NCBI RefSeq assembly: GCF_947489035.1
Contig: NZ_CANLCI010000012.1
Location: 50,337 to 114,336 of the forward strand
Length of the DNA stretch: 64,000 nucleotides
DNA from: an uncultured Ferrimonas sp.
Lineage (GTDB): Bacteria; Pseudomonadota; Gammaproteobacteria; Enterobacterales; Shewanellaceae
Reading direction: 5' to 3'
In this document: positions 63,924-64,000 of the stretch, in pieces
How the letters are laid out: each line of letters starts with the position of its first letter
Numbering within the stretch: position 1 is the stretch's first letter
Program-made: the position numbers and the translations under genes
Notes under the pieces: generated by a model
What the model was told of the DNA's origin: nothing
Databases searched by the model: none
Seen by the model: only the letters and a program-made list of their open reading frames with translations

Positions 63924-64000
63924 TGTAGTGGTCAACTAAATTTGGCCACGGCTTCGTAAGTTTTCCTGTATCTTCGCTCTGACTCATTGGGCGTTAAACC
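63924..64000 (-). mobile_element. End of an IS3-family element, cut by the window edge
   Basis: TGTAGTGGTCAACTAAATTT begins a terminal inverted repeat of the IS3 type at 63924-63949. Just inside lies the C-terminus of a transposase on the minus strand, reading LTPNESERRYRKTYEAVAKF and a stop (TGA at 63934-63932). The rest of the element lies beyond 64000. Whether it is intact cannot be told. Confidence 0.68.
63932..64000 (-). CDS. IS3-family transposase OrfB, C-terminal fragment
   Basis: Only the last 22 residues are in the window; the frame is open to the right edge. The pattern, a basic C-terminus ending in VAKFS inside the terminal repeat, is common for IS3-group transposases, where the stop codon lies within the inverted repeat. 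The DDE catalytic domain would be to the right. Confidence 0.62.
   Translation of the reverse strand, partial: GLTPNESERRYRKTYEAVAKFS

Noticed and set aside
1..64000. CRISPR arrays, tRNA/rRNA genes, prophage or defence islands
   Set aside because: I looked for regularly spaced repeats, clover-leaf tRNA sequences, rRNA and phage or restriction genes and saw none; gene content is housekeeping and metabolic.

Overview
This window is chromosomal DNA from a marine-type gammaproteobacterium, most likely an Alteromonadales member close to Shewanella or Ferrimonas. That placement is inferred from gene content, not from a marker gene: minCDE beside ycgL and ycgN, MotY of a Na+-type flagellum, a CrbS-like acetate sensor beside acs, a DcaP-type porin and NAD-malic enzyme. 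Genes are densely packed, mostly in short operons closed by clear intrinsic terminators. I see no rRNA, tRNA, CRISPR array or prophage. The only mobile element is an IS3-like end cut off by the right edge.

Layout. 1-4.2 kb: the C-terminal part of DsbB, ycgN, ycgL-mltB and the division-site operon minCDE. 4.3-16.6 kb: a secreted S9 peptidase, class I fumarase, a His/Pro-rich lipoprotein, a UMF1-type MFS carrier, NAD-malic enzyme, a MaoC-like protein, a DsdC-like LysR regulator and several small unknowns. 16.7-24.4 kb: a YdiJ-type D-2-hydroxyacid dehydrogenase, then PEP synthase (ppsA), its divergent regulator ppsR, and aroH. This couples PEP formation to the first step of aromatic synthesis, and E. 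coli has the same neighbourhood. 24.5-40.7 kb: a CrbR-like response regulator, a four-gene purine-nucleoside-type ABC importer behind a perfect CRP site, an MFS/POT carrier, a diguanylate cyclase, the CrbS-like hybrid sensor kinase, divergent acs, and a stand-alone protein-acetyltransferase-like GNAT. Together these form an acetate-use module with transcriptional and probably post-translational control. 40.8-48.7 kb: ravA-viaA, an M23 peptidase, cmoM, rlmI and two nearly identical cold-shock genes. 49-64 kb: yfcE-yecM, a PatB/MalY C-S lyase, a second M23 peptidase, a dihydroorotase, the satD-DUF3307 pair, motY, rnt, a 2-Cys peroxiredoxin, a Na+/H+ antiporter-family protein, radD, grxA, a DcaP-like porin, and a small gene whose promoter start region is covered by a perfect FNR box.

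The best candidate for an undescribed system is the overlapping pair at 54.1-55.5 kb. The first protein has motifs in the order of a class III nucleotidyl-cyclase fold, apparently lacking the transition-state residues, joined to a C-terminal helix-turn-helix. The second is a polytopic membrane protein with four His/Asp pairs, each spaced i,i+4, in or at the edges of successive hydrophobic segments, which suggests an intramembrane metal site. Repeated TGYACATAAAT elements precede the pair and look like an autoregulatory operator.
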